Shown piece after piece: positions 46,746 to 57,619 of a stretch of DNA of 63,510 bases (position 1 is its first letter; each line of letters opens with the position of its first letter). Made by a program: the position numbers and the translations under genes. Source of the DNA: Sporisorium sorghi (Eukaryota > Basidiomycota > Ustilaginomycetes > Ustilaginales > Ustilaginaceae); contig JALCCG010000114.1 of the NCBI GenBank assembly GCA_023212695.1, positions 1-63,510 on the forward strand, written 5' to 3'. The notes below the pieces were generated by a model, which was not told where the DNA came from, made no database searches, and saw only the letters and a list, made by a program, of their open reading frames with translations.

Positions 46746-47684
46746 ATGGAAGCTTTGGCACTGGAGCGTAAGGCAGAGCAAAACCGTGAACTGCGTGAGC
46801 GGTTAATGCAATTGAAGAAGGAACGTAACGCAATTATTTTGGCTCATTATTATCAACGGGATGAAATACAGGAGGTCGCTGATTTCCGCGGGGATTCCTT
46901 CTTGCTTGCGCAGAAAGCAGCACAAACCGATGCTGAGGTTATCGTATTCTGCGGTGTGCACTTTATGGGTGAGAGCGCTAAAATCCTGGCACCGGGCAAA
47001 ACCGTTCTTATTCCTGATGAGCGTGCCGGTTGTCCGATGGCGGATATGGTGAACGTTGACGGCTTGCGGAAGTTGAAAGCGCAGCACCCGAATGCAAAAG
47101 TGGTAACTTACATCAATTCATCAGCTGAGATCAAAGCAGAAACAGATATCTGCTGTACTTCATCCAATGCGGTAAAGGTGATTCAATCCGTCGATTCGGA
47201 TGAAATTATATGGGTGCCTGATAAAAATTTAGGGCACTACGTCCAGCAGCATACCGACAAGAAGCTGATCATCTGGGAAGGGTACTGCAACACGCATGAT
47301 ATGCTGACCGTTAAGGATGTTGTCGAGATGAGAGCCAAGCATCCTGGTGCCGAGTTTGTGGTGCATCCGGAATGCCGTCCGGAGGTCGTTGCGATGGGTG
47401 ATTTTGTAGGCAGCACAACTGCGATTCTGGAATATTGCAAAAATTCGTCTGCCAAGGAGTTTATTGTAGGTACAGAGGATGGCACAGGATATCAGCTTCG
47501 ATTGGATAGCCCGGATAAATCGTTCCATTTTGCCACGAAATTCCTGGTTTGTCCCAATATGAAAGTGAATAATCTCAAAAAGCTGGTCAAAGCACTGGAA
47601 ACGATGAAGCCGCAAATTTATGTGCCTCCGGTCGTTGCAGAGAAAGCCAGAACTTCATTAGAGCGCATGTTACAGGTTAAGTAG
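46746..47684 (+). CDS. nadA: quinolinate synthase
   Basis: A 312-residue [4Fe-4S] enzyme that condenses iminoaspartate with dihydroxyacetone phosphate to quinolinate. ILAHYYQRDEIQEVADFRGDSF at the start, cysteines in VIVFCGVHFMGE, AGCPMADM, ICCTSSNAV and HPECRPEV, of which three bind the cluster. ATG 46746 follows GGGAGAGGG; an in-frame ATG at 46695 lacks a ribosome site. It starts the nadA-nadB-nadC operon, inserted between ftsH and coaX compared with B. subtilis. Confidence 0.95.
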   Translation: MEALALERKAEQNRELRERLMQLKKERNAIILAHYYQRDEIQEVADFRGDSFLLAQKAAQTDAEVIVFCGVHFMGESAKILAPGKTVLIPDERAGCPMADMVNVDGLRKLKAQHPNAKVVTYINSSAEIKAETDICCTSSNAVKVIQSVDSDEIIWVPDKNLGHYVQQHTDKKLIIWEGYCNTHDMLTVKDVVEMRAKHPGAEFVVHPECRPEVVAMGDFVGSTTAILEYCKNSSAKEFIVGTEDGTGYQLRLDSPDKSFHFATKFLVCPNMKVNNLKKLVKALETMKPQIYVPPVVAEKARTSLERMLQVK

Positions 47685-47722
47685 CATGCGCTACTCTTTC
47701 GTGAAAAGACAGGTGAGGCATC

Positions 47723-49339
47723 GTGATACCGCAGTATTTGATTGATTTTGAACTGAACGATCTGCCGGTCGTCCAGACGGATGTCATCGTCATCGGTTCA
47801 GGCATTGCGGGTTTATATACGGCAATCATGGCAAGCGCAACTCAAAAGGTGCTGCTGATTACAAAGAAATCGCTGCTCGAGAGCAACACTCGTTATGCTC
47901 AAGGCGGCATTGCTGCCGTAACAGCTGAAGATGACTCTCCGGTCTACCATCGCCAGGATACCCTGATGGCAGGGGCGGGACTATGCTCATCTACTGCGGT
48001 GGATGTCCTCGTAAATGAGGGACCGGTTGGGGTTCAGGAGCTGATTCGTCTTGGGACGATGTTTGATGTCGAGAATGGCGAGCTTGCGCTAACCAAGGAA
48101 GGTGCGCACAGTCACCGTCGTATTCTTCATGCTAATGGGGACGCTACCGGATATGAAATTGTGCGTGCCCTTTCCATTCAGGTTGAAATGCTTCACAATA
48201 TAGAAGTATGGGACGATCATTTTGTCATTGATCTGGTCACGGAGCAAGGGGAATGTCACGGTGCATTGGTACAGATGCCGGATGGCAGGCGGGTTTTTGT
48301 ACGTGGGCGGGCGACCATTATGTGCTCAGGAGGCGCCGGCCAGTTGTACAGGTATACAACCAACCCGGAGGTTGCGACAGCCGACGGTGTTGCTATGGCT
48401 TACCGGGCAGGTGCGGACATCAGGGATATGGAATTCATTCAGTTCCATCCCACGGCACTTAGCTATCCGGGTGCACCACGGTTTCTGATCTCCGAGGCGG
48501 TTCGTGGCGAGGGCGCTGTTCTTCGTAATATCAAAGGGGAACGGTTCATGCCAAAGTACCATGACTTGCTGGAGCTGGCCCCCCGGGATATTGTTGCCCG
48601 GGCCATTGTCAGCGAGATGGAAGCGACGCGGTCTACCTTTGTGTATCTGGACATTACCCATGAGTCACCAGAGATGGTCAAACATCGGTTCCCGACGATT
48701 TATGAAACATGCATGCAGTATGGACTTGATTTATCGTCAGATTGGATTCCGGTCTCCCCGGCTGCGCATTATATGATGGGGGGCATCAAGACCAATTTGC
48801 ACGGAGAGAGCAGCGTGAAGCGATTGTTCGCTTGCGGAGAGGTTTCGTCTACCGGTGTTCATGGAGCGAACCGGTTGGCAAGCAACTCGCTTTCGGAAGC
48901 GGTTGTATACGGCAGTCGCATTGTGGAACGTATTCAGAAGCTCCCTGAACCATCAGAAGGGCCCCTTCATGTATCATATCAGCTTGGACGTAAGGATGCC
49001 CCGTCACAAGCGATAGTTGAAAAACGCTTGAAACTTCAAAAAGTGATGGTACGATATGCAGGGCTTCGCCGCAATCGGGATACCCTATTAAGAGCTGCAG
49101 AAGAGCTTGGCCGTCAGCTGCCATTGTTCCAAGCGCTGCTCTCGAAACGTGAGGAATACGAGTTTGCCAACATGCTCACCGCATCCCTGCTCGTGGTTCA
49201 GGGCGCGCTGGGTCGCGAAGAAAGCCGGGGAGCCCACTACCGTGAGGATTTCCCGGATCGGAACGACAGCGTATGGCAGAAGCATATTGTGCATACTCGG
49301 GATCAAGAGATGACGGAGGAATTGAGCGATGATGTTTAA
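47723..49339 (+). CDS. nadB: L-aspartate oxidase
   Basis: A 538-residue flavoenzyme that oxidises aspartate to iminoaspartate, the substrate of NadA. The FAD site VIVIGSGIAGLYTAIMAS (about 22-39), LESNTRYAQGGIAAV, the catalytic HRRILHANGDATG region and the family motif GEVSSTGVHGANRLASNSL are visible. GTG 47723 has AGGTGAGG upstream. It overlaps nadC by 11 bases. Full length. Confidence 0.95.
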   Translation: MIPQYLIDFELNDLPVVQTDVIVIGSGIAGLYTAIMASATQKVLLITKKSLLESNTRYAQGGIAAVTAEDDSPVYHRQDTLMAGAGLCSSTAVDVLVNEGPVGVQELIRLGTMFDVENGELALTKEGAHSHRRILHANGDATGYEIVRALSIQVEMLHNIEVWDDHFVIDLVTEQGECHGALVQMPDGRRVFVRGRATIMCSGGAGQLYRYTTNPEVATADGVAMAYRAGADIRDMEFIQFHPTALSYPGAPRFLISEAVRGEGAVLRNIKGERFMPKYHDLLELAPRDIVARAIVSEMEATRSTFVYLDITHESPEMVKHRFPTIYETCMQYGLDLSSDWIPVSPAAHYMMGGIKTNLHGESSVKRLFACGEVSSTGVHGANRLASNSLSEAVVYGSRIVERIQKLPEPSEGPLHVSYQLGRKDAPSQAIVEKRLKLQKVMVRYAGLRRNRDTLLRAAEELGRQLPLFQALLSKREEYEFANMLTASLLVVQGALGREESRGAHYREDFPDRNDSVWQKHIVHTRDQEMTEELSDDV

Positions 49340-50204
49340 CGGATACCATGATGGCCTTCTCCAGAACATTCGGACATGGCTGCAAGAGGATATTGGATCA
49401 GGGGATATTACAACCCTTACCACGATTGAGCCGGGTCACGAATCCAAGGCTGTTATTCATGCCAAGGAGGCAGGAGTTGTTGCGGGCATGCCTGCCGCGG
49501 AACTCGTATTCGAAACGGTCGATCCTTCCCTGACGTTTACGGCATTTGTCCGTGACGGTGACATGGTGGAGAAGGGTACCATTCTCGCTGAAGTGGAGGG
49601 AAGCACGCATCGTATTTTGACAGGGGAGCGGCTCGCTTTGAATTTGCTTCAGCGGTTGTCCGGCATAGCAACCCGAACACGCTCTTTTGTTGACATGCTG
49701 GAGGGATTACCGACCCGACTGGTGGATACTCGCAAAACAACACCAGGGCACCGTATGCTGGAGAAATATGCGGTTCGGGTCGGTGGCGGTGCGAATCATC
49801 GATTCGGCTTGTACGATGCCGTCATGATCAAGGATAATCATATTAAGGGTGCAGGCGGAATCGCGCAAGCGGTGAGCCGGGCAAGGGCTAATATTCCACA
49901 TACAATGACCATAGAAGTTGAGACTGAGAGTTTTGTGCAGGTGGATGAAGCTTTGGAGGCAGGCGCTGATATCATCATGCTCGATAACATGAGTCATGAC
50001 ATGATGGCGGAGTCTGTTCGGAGAATCAAGGCCAGGTCCCCTCATGTGCGTGTCGAGGCGTCGGGAAACGTGACGCTGGAGACCGTGCGCGGGATTGCCG
50101 AAACCGGAGTGGATGTGATCTCCGTTGGACGGCTGACTTATTCTTTTCACAGCCTGGATATCAGCCTGGATCTTAATGAGAAGAAAGGAGGAGCAGTGGA
50201 TTGA
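49329..50204 (+). CDS. nadC: nicotinate-nucleotide pyrophosphorylase (quinolinate phosphoribosyltransferase)
   Basis: A 291-residue enzyme joining quinolinate with PRPP to nicotinate mononucleotide. [61 protein letters not shown] and EVETES with [12 protein letters not shown] are the expected blocks. It starts within nadB and ends on the coaX start (TTGA), so the three NAD genes and coaX are translationally linked. Either of two adjacent ATGs may be used. Confidence 0.96.
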   Translation: MMFNGYHDGLLQNIRTWLQEDIGSGDITTLTTIEPGHESKAVIHAKEAGVVAGMPAAELVFETVDPSLTFTAFVRDGDMVEKGTILAEVEGSTHRILTGERLALNLLQRLSGIATRTRSFVDMLEGLPTRLVDTRKTTPGHRMLEKYAVRVGGGANHRFGLYDAVMIKDNHIKGAGGIAQAVSRARANIPHTMTIEVETESFVQVDEALEAGADIIMLDNMSHDMMAESVRRIKARSPHVRVEASGNVTLETVRGIAETGVDVISVGRLTYSFHSLDISLDLNEKKGGAVD

Positions 50205-50965
50205 TTCTGGTTGTAGATGTGGGGAATACCAATATTGTGCTGGGGGTATACCAGGGCAAGAAGCTGCTGCATGATTTTCGGATCAGTACAGCGCGTCAAT
50301 CTACCGTGGACGAATACGGCGTATTAATTCACAATTTGTTTCAAATGTCGAATATATTGGTAAGCCAAATAGAAGGGGTTATTGTGTCTTCCGTAGTTCC
50401 TCCGCTTGTAGGCGTGGTTGAGGAGATGTGTAATAAATACATTGGCAAAGCCCCTCTTATCGTGGGACCGGGCATAAAAACCGGGCTTAATCTGCGGTAC
50501 GAAAATCCGCGTGAGGTGGGCGCTGACCGAATCGTCAACGCTGTGGCAGCCGTCGAGCAGTACGGAGGGCCGCTGATTGTAGTGGATTTCGGTACGGCGA
50601 CGACGTTTGACTGCATTGATCGGGATGGGAATTACCTCGGCGGTGCTATAGTGCCCGGGATTGGGATTGCCACGGAGGCCCTTGTACAGCGTGCTTCCAA
50701 GCTTCCGCGCATCGAGCTCGAGAAGCCCAAAAAGGTAATCGGACGCAACACCGTCCATGCCATGCAGGCCGGCATCGTGTATGGATACGCCGGCCAGGTC
50801 GATGGTCTGGTCAAACGCATAAAAGCCGAGATGGGAACGGACAATGTTAAGGTTATTGCTACCGGCGGATTGGCCGAGCTGATCGCAAGCGAGACGGAAT
50901 CCATTGAGGAGATTGCCCCGCTTTTAACGCTTGAAGGCTTGCGCATTATTTATGAACGGAATTAA
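50201..50965 (+). CDS. coaX: type III pantothenate kinase
   Basis: A 254-residue ASKHA-fold kinase starting coenzyme A synthesis. [14 protein letters not shown] (phosphate 1), [11 protein letters not shown] and [14 protein letters not shown] (phosphate 2) are the type III marks. Start is TTG 50201, within the nadC stop, with AAGGAGGAG upstream. It is followed by hslO as in B. subtilis. Confidence 0.95.
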   Translation: MILVVDVGNTNIVLGVYQGKKLLHDFRISTARQSTVDEYGVLIHNLFQMSNILVSQIEGVIVSSVVPPLVGVVEEMCNKYIGKAPLIVGPGIKTGLNLRYENPREVGADRIVNAVAAVEQYGGPLIVVDFGTATTFDCIDRDGNYLGGAIVPGIGIATEALVQRASKLPRIELEKPKKVIGRNTVHAMQAGIVYGYAGQVDGLVKRIKAEMGTDNVKVIATGGLAELIASETESIEEIAPLLTLEGLRIIYERN

Positions 50966-51017
50966 TCGTTATACTTCAGTTGGACATAACAACTAAGAAG
51001 GACAAGGAGGCCTCGAG

Positions 51018-51902
51018 ATGGATAAACAAAAAGACCGTATGCTGCGGGGAACTGCACTAAACGGAAAAGTACGGACATTTGCCGTTCGGACAACCGAACT
51101 GGTAGAAGAGTTGCGCCGGAGACATGATACGTTCCCTGTCGTCACAGCCGCTTTGGGCCGTACCGTGTCAGCAGCAGCGATGATGGGAGCCATGCTGAAA
51201 GGAGACGAACGCCTTAGCATACAAGTACGCGGCGATGGACCGATCGGACTGATTGCAGCCGAGAGTAGTGCCAACGGAGAAGTTCGCGGGTATGTCAAAA
51301 ATCCGCATGTCGAGCTGACGAACATTCGTCCGGGCAAGATGGACGTTGCAGCAGCGGTGGGTACCACCGGCCACATTGATGTGATTAAGGATTTCGGCCT
51401 AAAGGAACCTTATCGGGGCAGCGTTCCGATCATTTCAGGTGAGCTGGCCGAGGATTTTACGTATTATTTTGCCGTTTCGGAGCAAACCAATTCCGCGGTA
51501 AGTCTGGGTGTGCTGGTTTCACCGGATTACACCGTGGCGAATGCCGGAGGTTTCATCATTCAGCTCCTCCCTGGAGTGACCGACGAGGAGATTACGGAGC
51601 TGGAGCTTGCGTTAAGCAAGATTCCACCGATTACCGAGCTGCTGGAAGAAGGACTGGAACTCGAGGACATCCTGAAGCGGGTTGTTCCGGATGTGACCAT
51701 TCTGGAGGAAACGCAAGTGATCTTCAACTGCGACTGCTCCGAGGAGCGGATAGAGCGTGCTTTGATCAGCTTGGGGCGCGAAGAGCTTGAGCAGATGATA
51801 GAAGAGGACGGCAAGGCAGAGGTTTCCTGTCATTTTTGCAATGAGAAATATACTTACGATGAAGAACAGCTAAGATCCGTGCTAGAGCGGGCCAAATCTT
51901 AA
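51018..51902 (+). CDS. hslO: redox-regulated chaperone Hsp33
   Basis: A 294-residue cytoplasmic chaperone activated by oxidation. The C-terminal zinc switch is FNCDC ... VSCHFC (about 237-272, C-x-C then C-x2-C). The N-terminal RGTALNGKVRTFAVRTTELVEELRRRH and GYVKNPHVEL belong to the core domain. Standard length. GGAGG precedes the ATG. Confidence 0.96.
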   Translation: MDKQKDRMLRGTALNGKVRTFAVRTTELVEELRRRHDTFPVVTAALGRTVSAAAMMGAMLKGDERLSIQVRGDGPIGLIAAESSANGEVRGYVKNPHVELTNIRPGKMDVAAAVGTTGHIDVIKDFGLKEPYRGSVPIISGELAEDFTYYFAVSEQTNSAVSLGVLVSPDYTVANAGGFIIQLLPGVTDEEITELELALSKIPPITELLEEGLELEDILKRVVPDVTILEETQVIFNCDCSEERIERALISLGREELEQMIEEDGKAEVSCHFCNEKYTYDEEQLRSVLERAKS

Positions 51903-51919
51903 CGTTGGGATGAGCGACC

Positions 51920-52858
51920 GTGATGACGAGACAAGAGAAGGGATTGTGGGCGACCGTCATTGTCTTGACAGCATGCGTAATAGGTATGGGCGGCTGGGTG
52001 CTGTTTTCGGGGATTTTTTCGCAGGAGGCTTCGCCATCATTGAAAGATGGATCCCTAGCAGTCGCATCCATACAGGACAGGGCGATCACTGAAGACGAAT
52101 GGGTTGACGAGCTAAAAAAGCGTTATGGCCGTGAAATGCTGATGACCATGCTGAATCGGCAAGCGGTAGCTCTGGAGGCCAAGGCGAAGGGCATTGATAT
52201 TACGACGGCGGAAGTAGATGCGGAGATCGACGTGATGAGCCGCAGCTACGGTTCAAAGGAACGGTTCTTATCGGAAATGGAAGACCAGTTAGGGATTACC
52301 GAAGCAGAATTAAGGATGGAAACGACCTATAGGCTGCTGCTTGAAAAAATCGCGACCTCTGATGTTTATATCGAACCGCAGCAGATTGATGCTTATCTGG
52401 AGTTGTACCCTGATCAATTTCGCCCCAAGAAACAACTGAATTTGTCCATGATTGAAGTGGCTTCGGAGGATGAGGCGAACCAGGCCATGGACCGGCTGGA
52501 GAACGGTGAAGATTTTGCTGCTCTCGCGTCTGAGATATCCTTGGATGAATACACCCGTGAGGAGGGCGGACAGATAGGGCTGATCGAAGAGGATGATCCT
52601 TTTCTGCCGCCCGCACTGCTTGATGCAGCTTTAGAGCTTGAATCAGGGGATATTGCGGGACCTATCTCACTCACAGACACCTATGCGATCGTTTATCTGC
52701 ACGATATTATTGAGCCTAAGGCTCCCAGCGAGGACAAGATTCGCGAAGCGGTTCGTAAGCAGCTAGCGCTGGAACAGTCGATATCCTTATCGGAACTGGA
52801 GCGGCAGCTTCGGGAAAAGTATGAGGCACGAATCAGTGCGGGCACAGTCACACTGTAG
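51920..52858 (+). CDS. yacD: PpiC-type peptidyl-prolyl isomerase YacD
   Basis: A 312-residue membrane-anchored foldase. One N-terminal membrane segment (about 8-32), no lipobox, then a SurA-like helical part (about 50-165) and a parvulin domain (about 165-262: KQLNLSMIEVASEDEANQA, GEDFAALASEIS, GGQIGLIEED, LTDTYAIVYLHD). Position between hslO and cysK is as in B. subtilis. GTG 51920 or ATG 51923 may start it; the ribosome site (TTGGGATGAG) is modest. Client proteins unknown. Confidence 0.88.
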   Translation: MMTRQEKGLWATVIVLTACVIGMGGWVLFSGIFSQEASPSLKDGSLAVASIQDRAITEDEWVDELKKRYGREMLMTMLNRQAVALEAKAKGIDITTAEVDAEIDVMSRSYGSKERFLSEMEDQLGITEAELRMETTYRLLLEKIATSDVYIEPQQIDAYLELYPDQFRPKKQLNLSMIEVASEDEANQAMDRLENGEDFAALASEISLDEYTREEGGQIGLIEEDDPFLPPALLDAALELESGDIAGPISLTDTYAIVYLHDIIEPKAPSEDKIREAVRKQLALEQSISLSELERQLREKYEARISAGTVTL

Positions 52859-52872
52859 ATCAAAATGAGGAA

Positions 52873-52915
52873 AAGCTCGCTGTAGCGGAGTAAATCTGCT
52901 GCAGGAGCTTTTTTT
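52873..52915 (+). terminator. rho-independent terminator after yacD
   Basis: AAGCTC (52873-52878) pairs with GAGCTT (52905-52910), enclosing CTGTAGC/GCTGCAG, followed by TTTTT. Confidence 0.88.
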
Positions 52916-53276
52916 CACTTAAGTTAGCCTTATTCGTCAAAGCAAGCACACAGCGGCATTTCAGATTCGCAATGGTAAGGGACACGCCCTCTTCTCGTTC
53001 AAGAGACGCAGGAAAATCCACCTAGAAATGTTGAATTTCGAGCAATGGGATATTGACAATGGCTTATAACGTTGATAAGATGAAAGAACGAAAACCTACC
53101 TTTTTACTCGGATATTAGGAAAGCCGAAATAATCGAAAGTTTCAGATTATGCTGGCTCCGCTATCTTTTAACACATCCCAGACACTACAAATTCAATGAT
53201 TCGACATTAGAATGAATAACATCATTATGTATTGACTATGTTTGTACATTTTATATTTATGAGGAGGGCTTTATTC
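52916..53276 (+). other. 361-base leader region of cysK, no gene
   Basis: I see no open frame with a ribosome site. It is AT-rich toward cysK. TTGACT (53232-53237) lacks a well-spaced -10 that would leave room for the ribosome site. A TTCGACA (53200-53206) resembles a reversed 0A box or a poor -35. The T-box consensus and S-box motifs were looked for and not seen. Cysteine-responsive repression is expected from B. subtilis but no site is certain. Confidence 0.5.
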
Positions 53277-54212
53277 ATGGCAAAAGTCGTCAATAATGTG
53301 ACAGAATTAATCGGTGGAACTCCACTTGTCCGTTTAAACCGGATTGTACCCGAGGATAGCGCAGAGATTTATCTGAAGCTGGAATACCAGAACCCGGGAG
53401 CAAGCGTTAAAGACCGCATTGCAATCAGCATTGTGGAAGAGGCGGAGAAAGACGGCCGCTTGAAACCAGGTGATACTATAATTGAAGCAACAAGTGGAAA
53501 TACGGGTATCGGATTGGCGATGGTGGCTGCTGCCAAAGGCTACAAAGCAGTTATCGTTATGCCTGAAACCATGAGCTTGGAGCGCCGCAACCTGCTGCGT
53601 GCCTACGGAGCGGAATTGGTCCTGACGCCAGGATCGGAAGGTATGAACGGCGCGGTTAAGAAGGCAGAAGAAATTCAGAAAGAAAATGCCGGATTTTTTA
53701 TGGCTGAGCAATTCAAGAACCAAGCCAATGTGAAGATACACCGTGAGACGACAGGTCCTGAAATCGTGGAAGCCATCGAGTCCATCGGAGGTTCCCTGGA
53801 TGCGTTCATCGCTGGTATCGGAACAGGCGGAACGATCACAGGAGCAGGTGAAGTGCTGAAAGGTCAGTTCCCTGACATCAAAATCATTGCGGTAGAGCCC
53901 GCTGCTTCGCCGATCCTTGCCGGAGGTAAACCAGGTCCTCACAAGATTCAAGGCATCGGAGCAAACTTTATTCCTGAAATCCTGAATCAAGAAATCTACG
54001 ATGAGATCGTGCACGTAGAGAATGATGATGCCTTTGAAACATCCCGTCGTGTGGCGAAGGAAGAAGGCGTTCTTGGCGGTATTTCTTCCGGTGCTGCTGT
54101 ATATGCTGCATTGAAGGTGGCTAAAGAGCTGGGTAAAGGCAAACGGGTGGTAGCTGTGATTCCAAGTAACGGGGAACGTTACCTGAGCACGCCTCTCTAT
54201 AACTTCGAATAA
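53277..54212 (+). CDS. cysK: cysteine synthase A (O-acetylserine sulfhydrylase)
   Basis: A 311-residue fold-type II PLP enzyme making cysteine from O-acetylserine and sulfide. The lysine is in [11 protein letters not shown] (about 41); [11 protein letters not shown] is the substrate loop, [10 protein letters not shown] binds the PLP phosphate, and [10 protein letters not shown] follows. ATG 53277 has GAGGAGGG (53261-53268) eight bases upstream; an extension from 53232 is unlikely. A terminator follows. Confidence 0.96.
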   Translation: MAKVVNNVTELIGGTPLVRLNRIVPEDSAEIYLKLEYQNPGASVKDRIAISIVEEAEKDGRLKPGDTIIEATSGNTGIGLAMVAAAKGYKAVIVMPETMSLERRNLLRAYGAELVLTPGSEGMNGAVKKAEEIQKENAGFFMAEQFKNQANVKIHRETTGPEIVEAIESIGGSLDAFIAGIGTGGTITGAGEVLKGQFPDIKIIAVEPAASPILAGGKPGPHKIQGIGANFIPEILNQEIYDEIVHVENDDAFETSRRVAKEEGVLGGISSGAAVYAALKVAKELGKGKRVVAVIPSNGERYLSTPLYNFE

Positions 54213-54279
54213 GACGACTTTAAGATAGAACTGCGAATTTTCCCGTTCCGTTAGGGTCTGGACATACGTAGTTATAAGG

Positions 54280-54316
54280 AAGCCTTCAATGTGTTTTATA
54301 GCATTGGGGGCTTTTT
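54280..54316 (+). terminator. rho-independent terminator after cysK
   Basis: AAGCCTTCAATG (54280-54291) pairs with CATTGGGGGCTT (54302-54313) with two G-T pairs, followed by TTT. Confidence 0.8.
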
Positions 54317-54403
54317 GTGTATACTACTCCCAAAGAGAACGCTTTAATGGAATCCAGGCTCATCCATGGACAAAAATTATTGTGGGACATGCCCTATTTA
54401 GGG

Positions 54404-54432
54404 TTTTCAAGAGAAGCGGGATACAGTATACT
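54404..54432 (+). promoter_or_regulatory. possible sigma-A promoter of the folate operon
   Basis: TTTTCA (54404-54409) and TATACT (54427-54432) with a 17-base spacer, 44 bases before pabB. The -35 is weak. Confidence 0.45.
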
Positions 54433-54475
54433 GACAGGCAACAGTAAGGCTTTTGAAGACTAAGGGAGGATCGGC

Positions 54476-56152
54476 ATGGAGAGAAGAGTGAAGCTGGCCC
54501 AGTGGCAAGAATGGGCTAAAGAGGGCTGGTCCGTAGTTCCCTATCTGGTTCAATATAAAGGAACGTCAAGAGGGTTGCCCTTGTCCTGGAGACATGCATG
54601 GAAAGCGGCGTCGCCGTATGCCTTCGTGCTGGAGAGCGGCAAGGGCGGACGCTATACGTATCTTGGATTGCAGCCGGTTTCCATTCTCCAGGGAAAAGGA
54701 AGCAGCGGCGAGGTCATAGAGCTGTCCAGCGGTAAAAGAACGAACGTAACAGGAGAGCCGCTGCATCTCCTGGAGCAGTGGATGGGAGCCTGGAAGGCCC
54801 CCCGTGTGCCGGGATGGCCCGATTTTCGTGGAGGCTGCGCCGGTTTCCTGAGCTATGATGTGGTCCGCTCGATTGAACAGCTCCCCACGATGGCCAAGGA
54901 TGAGCCGGGCTTTCCGGATTACCTGTGGATGCGCATGGAAGAGATTTGGATATATGATCACGCCGATGATAGCATGTACTGCTCGGTTCACGTTCCGCTG
55001 CCATGGGCAAACAAATCAGCAGCCCTGGACATTCAGTCAGAAGAGCCGGTGTCAGTGTCGGGTGACCCTTCAGGCACGTCTGATGACTCGGTACTTGCGC
55101 CCGAGCAAGAGAAACTATTGGGCCAGTTATATGAAACGGCCGCTATTAGAGCTGAATCCATGCTGTCCCAGTGGAACGAGATGTTTGGAACAAATTCAGG
55201 AATCGGTGTTATGTCCGAAGATGAGCATGTGCGGCAGGAACGGCAGGCAAAAGCACAGGAGCTGTCCGGGCCCAACGTTGAGATCTGGGATCGGCTGCAG
55301 ATTGATTTTTCACAAGAAGCATTCCAGCAAGCGGTGTTATCCATTCAAGAATACATCCGCCAAGGCGATGTGTTTCAGGTGAATTTATCCTTAAGGCGGC
55401 ATTTGCAGCTGCATGCGGACCCTGCTGATATTTATGAATGGCTGCGTATATTGAATCCGTCGCCTTACATGGGGTATTTGTCCTCACCTGGCTTTAGTCT
55501 GGCGAGCGGCTCACCGGAGCTGCTGGTGAAGCTTGATGGCGATGTTGTGTCTGCGCGGCCGATCGCAGGAACCCGCCGCCGCGGAAGCAACCCGGATGAG
55601 GACGCTGCTATGGAAGCTGAGCTTCTTGGCAGTGAGAAGGAACGGGCGGAGCATATCATGCTGGTTGATCTGGAGCGGAATGACATTGGACGGATTGCGG
55701 CATACGGATCGGTTCATGTTCCTGAGCTGATGACGGTGGAGAGATACTCCCACGTGATGCACTTGGTGTCACAGGTGGAGGGTCAAATTGCAGAGGGAAA
55801 CAATGCATATGATGTCATCGCGGCAACATTCCCTGGCGGCACTATAACAGGCGCTCCCAAAATCCGGACCATGGAAATCATTGAAGAACTGGAGCCTGTT
55901 ACCCGGGGGCCTTATACCGGCTCTATGGGCTGGATCGATTATAATGGGGATATGGAGCTAAACATTATTATCCGGACCCTTGCGGTACAGGATGGGATTG
56001 GCTACATTCAGACGGGAGCGGGTATCGTGATTGATTCCGATCCTTATCGGGAGTACAGGGAGTGTCATAACAAGGCAAAGGCTTTGATTGCGGCACTGAT
56101 GTGCAGTGAAGAAGAAGCTGCAGCGGTGGCTGCGAATATAGGGGGGAAATAA
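54476..56152 (+). CDS. pabB: aminodeoxychorismate synthase component I (PabB/TrpE family)
   Basis: A 558-residue chorismate-using enzyme that, with PabA, makes 4-amino-4-deoxychorismate for folate. It carries [41 protein letters not shown] and [23 protein letters not shown], the chorismate-binding blocks. It is longer than most PabB (usually about 460-480 residues) because of an insert of roughly 50-60 residues near 175-245, rich in Ser/Glu. Anthranilate synthase is the alternative, but the pab/fol context decides. GGGAGGATC precedes ATG 54476. Confidence 0.92.
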   Translation: MERRVKLAQWQEWAKEGWSVVPYLVQYKGTSRGLPLSWRHAWKAASPYAFVLESGKGGRYTYLGLQPVSILQGKGSSGEVIELSSGKRTNVTGEPLHLLEQWMGAWKAPRVPGWPDFRGGCAGFLSYDVVRSIEQLPTMAKDEPGFPDYLWMRMEEIWIYDHADDSMYCSVHVPLPWANKSAALDIQSEEPVSVSGDPSGTSDDSVLAPEQEKLLGQLYETAAIRAESMLSQWNEMFGTNSGIGVMSEDEHVRQERQAKAQELSGPNVEIWDRLQIDFSQEAFQQAVLSIQEYIRQGDVFQVNLSLRRHLQLHADPADIYEWLRILNPSPYMGYLSSPGFSLASGSPELLVKLDGDVVSARPIAGTRRRGSNPDEDAAMEAELLGSEKERAEHIMLVDLERNDIGRIAAYGSVHVPELMTVERYSHVMHLVSQVEGQIAEGNNAYDVIAATFPGGTITGAPKIRTMEIIEELEPVTRGPYTGSMGWIDYNGDMELNIIIRTLAVQDGIGYIQTGAGIVIDSDPYREYRECHNKAKALIAALMCSEEEAAAVAANIGGK

Positions 56153-56153
56153 C

Positions 56154-56735
56154 ATGATACTTGTCATCGATAACTATGATTCGTTTACGTATAACCTGGT
56201 TCAATATTTGGGAGAGCTCGGTGAGGAAGTCAAGGTATACCGGAATGATGAGATTGATATTGCCGGGATCGAGGCATTGGCACCGGATCATATTCTCATA
56301 TCGCCTGGACCGGCCACACCGAATGAGGCGGGTATCAGCCTGGAGATTATTGAGCACTTCAAGGGTGTCATTCCAATCTTCGGTGTTTGCCTCGGTCATC
56401 AGGCGATAGGCCAAGCTTTTGGTGGCAAAGTGATTCGCGCGGAGCGGCTGATGCACGGGAAAACCTCGCCCATTCACCATACAGGCGATTCGGTCTTTGA
56501 AGGTCTGCCGGTTCCTTTCACTGCAACGCGTTATCACTCGCTGATCGTGGAGAAGGAGAGCCTGCCGGATGAGCTTGAGGTTACCGCCTGGACCGAAGAG
56601 GGCGAGATCATGGGCCTGCGCCATAAACAATATCCGGTTGAAGGTGTGCAATTCCATCCGGAATCGATTATTACCGATCACGGTCATCAGATGCTGCGCA
56701 ACTTTTTGAAGCGCACGGCTGGCGCCAAGGCATGA
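56154..56735 (+). CDS. pabA: aminodeoxychorismate/anthranilate synthase component II (glutamine amidotransferase)
   Basis: A 193-residue class I amidotransferase that supplies ammonia to Pab[23 protein letters not shown], the oxyanion [11 protein letters not shown], nucleophile [16 protein letters not shown] (cysteine near 79) and QFHPESI with the His-Glu pair. It starts one base after pabB. In Bacillus the same subunit can also serve tryptophan synthesis, which may hold here. Confidence 0.95.
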   Translation: MILVIDNYDSFTYNLVQYLGELGEEVKVYRNDEIDIAGIEALAPDHILISPGPATPNEAGISLEIIEHFKGVIPIFGVCLGHQAIGQAFGGKVIRAERLMHGKTSPIHHTGDSVFEGLPVPFTATRYHSLIVEKESLPDELEVTAWTEEGEIMGLRHKQYPVEGVQFHPESIITDHGHQMLRNFLKRTAGAKA

Positions 56736-57619
56736 GATTCATTGGCTTGAACAGCGGCATCGTGGATGCTGCCGGGGCTGTGGTGTCTGTAATGGATCAC
56801 GGTCTTCTGTACGGAATGGGCGTATTCGAGACGTTTCGCACCTATCAGGGGAAGCCATTTCAATTAGAGCGGCACTTGGACCGACTTATGGATAGCTGCC
56901 GACAGCTTGGGATAGTCCACATGGCAGACCATGACGGGATGAGCCGCTGGATATCGGAGCTGATGGAGGCTAATGGCCTTCAGGATGCTTATATCCGATA
57001 TACGGTTACGGCGGGCGAGGGTCTGCTGGGTCTGCCTCTCGGTGATTATGTGAAGCCCTTCGAGATCCTGTTTGCTAAAGAGCTGCCGGTCACGAAGGAA
57101 GATGTATACGAAAAAGGCAGAGTGATGCGCCTGCTGTCTCTTCCAAGGAATACACCGGAATCCCCTGTCCGGATGAAATCTCTGCATTACATGAACAATA
57201 TACTCGCAAAGCGGGAATTGGAGCGGTATCCTGCCCATCCCGGCGGACCGGCAGAAGGCTTGATGCTAACCGCAGGAGGGGATGTGGCTGAGTGTATTGT
57301 CAGCAACGTCTTTTTTGTCAAAGAGGGGCATTTATATACGCCTGATATCAGTACGGGCATTTTACCGGGGATTACCCGGGCCGTTGTCCTGGAACTGGCT
57401 GCCGAGCTTGGAATCGAAGCCGAAGAAGGGCACTACAGCTGGGAAGTATTCAGCGGAGCGGATGAAATATTTACGACAGGCTCTGTTCAGGAAATCGTAC
57501 CGGTCACGACACTGATTGGATCGGGAGATCAGTCTATTGTTATTGGACAAGGTGCGGCCGGTCCAGTAACCCGGGCATTGCAGAGTGCGTATAGAAGGAA
57601 AGCAGGGTATTATGTATGA
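56732..57619 (+). CDS. pabC: aminodeoxychorismate lyase (fold-type IV PLP enzyme)
   Basis: A 295-residue enzyme that releases pyruvate to give p-aminobenzoate. [21 protein letters not shown] at the start, [15 protein letters not shown] with the PLP lysine (about 148), and [19 protein letters not shown] are family marks; D-amino-acid and branched-chain aminotransferases are relatives, but context favours PabC. It overlaps pabA and folP by four bases each. Confidence 0.93.
   Translation: MRFIGLNSGIVDAAGAVVSVMDHGLLYGMGVFETFRTYQGKPFQLERHLDRLMDSCRQLGIVHMADHDGMSRWISELMEANGLQDAYIRYTVTAGEGLLGLPLGDYVKPFEILFAKELPVTKEDVYEKGRVMRLLSLPRNTPESPVRMKSLHYMNNILAKRELERYPAHPGGPAEGLMLTAGGDVAECIVSNVFFVKEGHLYTPDISTGILPGITRAVVLELAAELGIEAEEGHYSWEVFSGADEIFTTGSVQEIVPVTTLIGSGDQSIVIGQGAAGPVTRALQSAYRRKAGYYV

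Noticed and set aside
52916..53276. S-box or T-box in the cysK leader
   Set aside because: No characteristic SAM-aptamer or T-box blocks could be found in the 361 bases.
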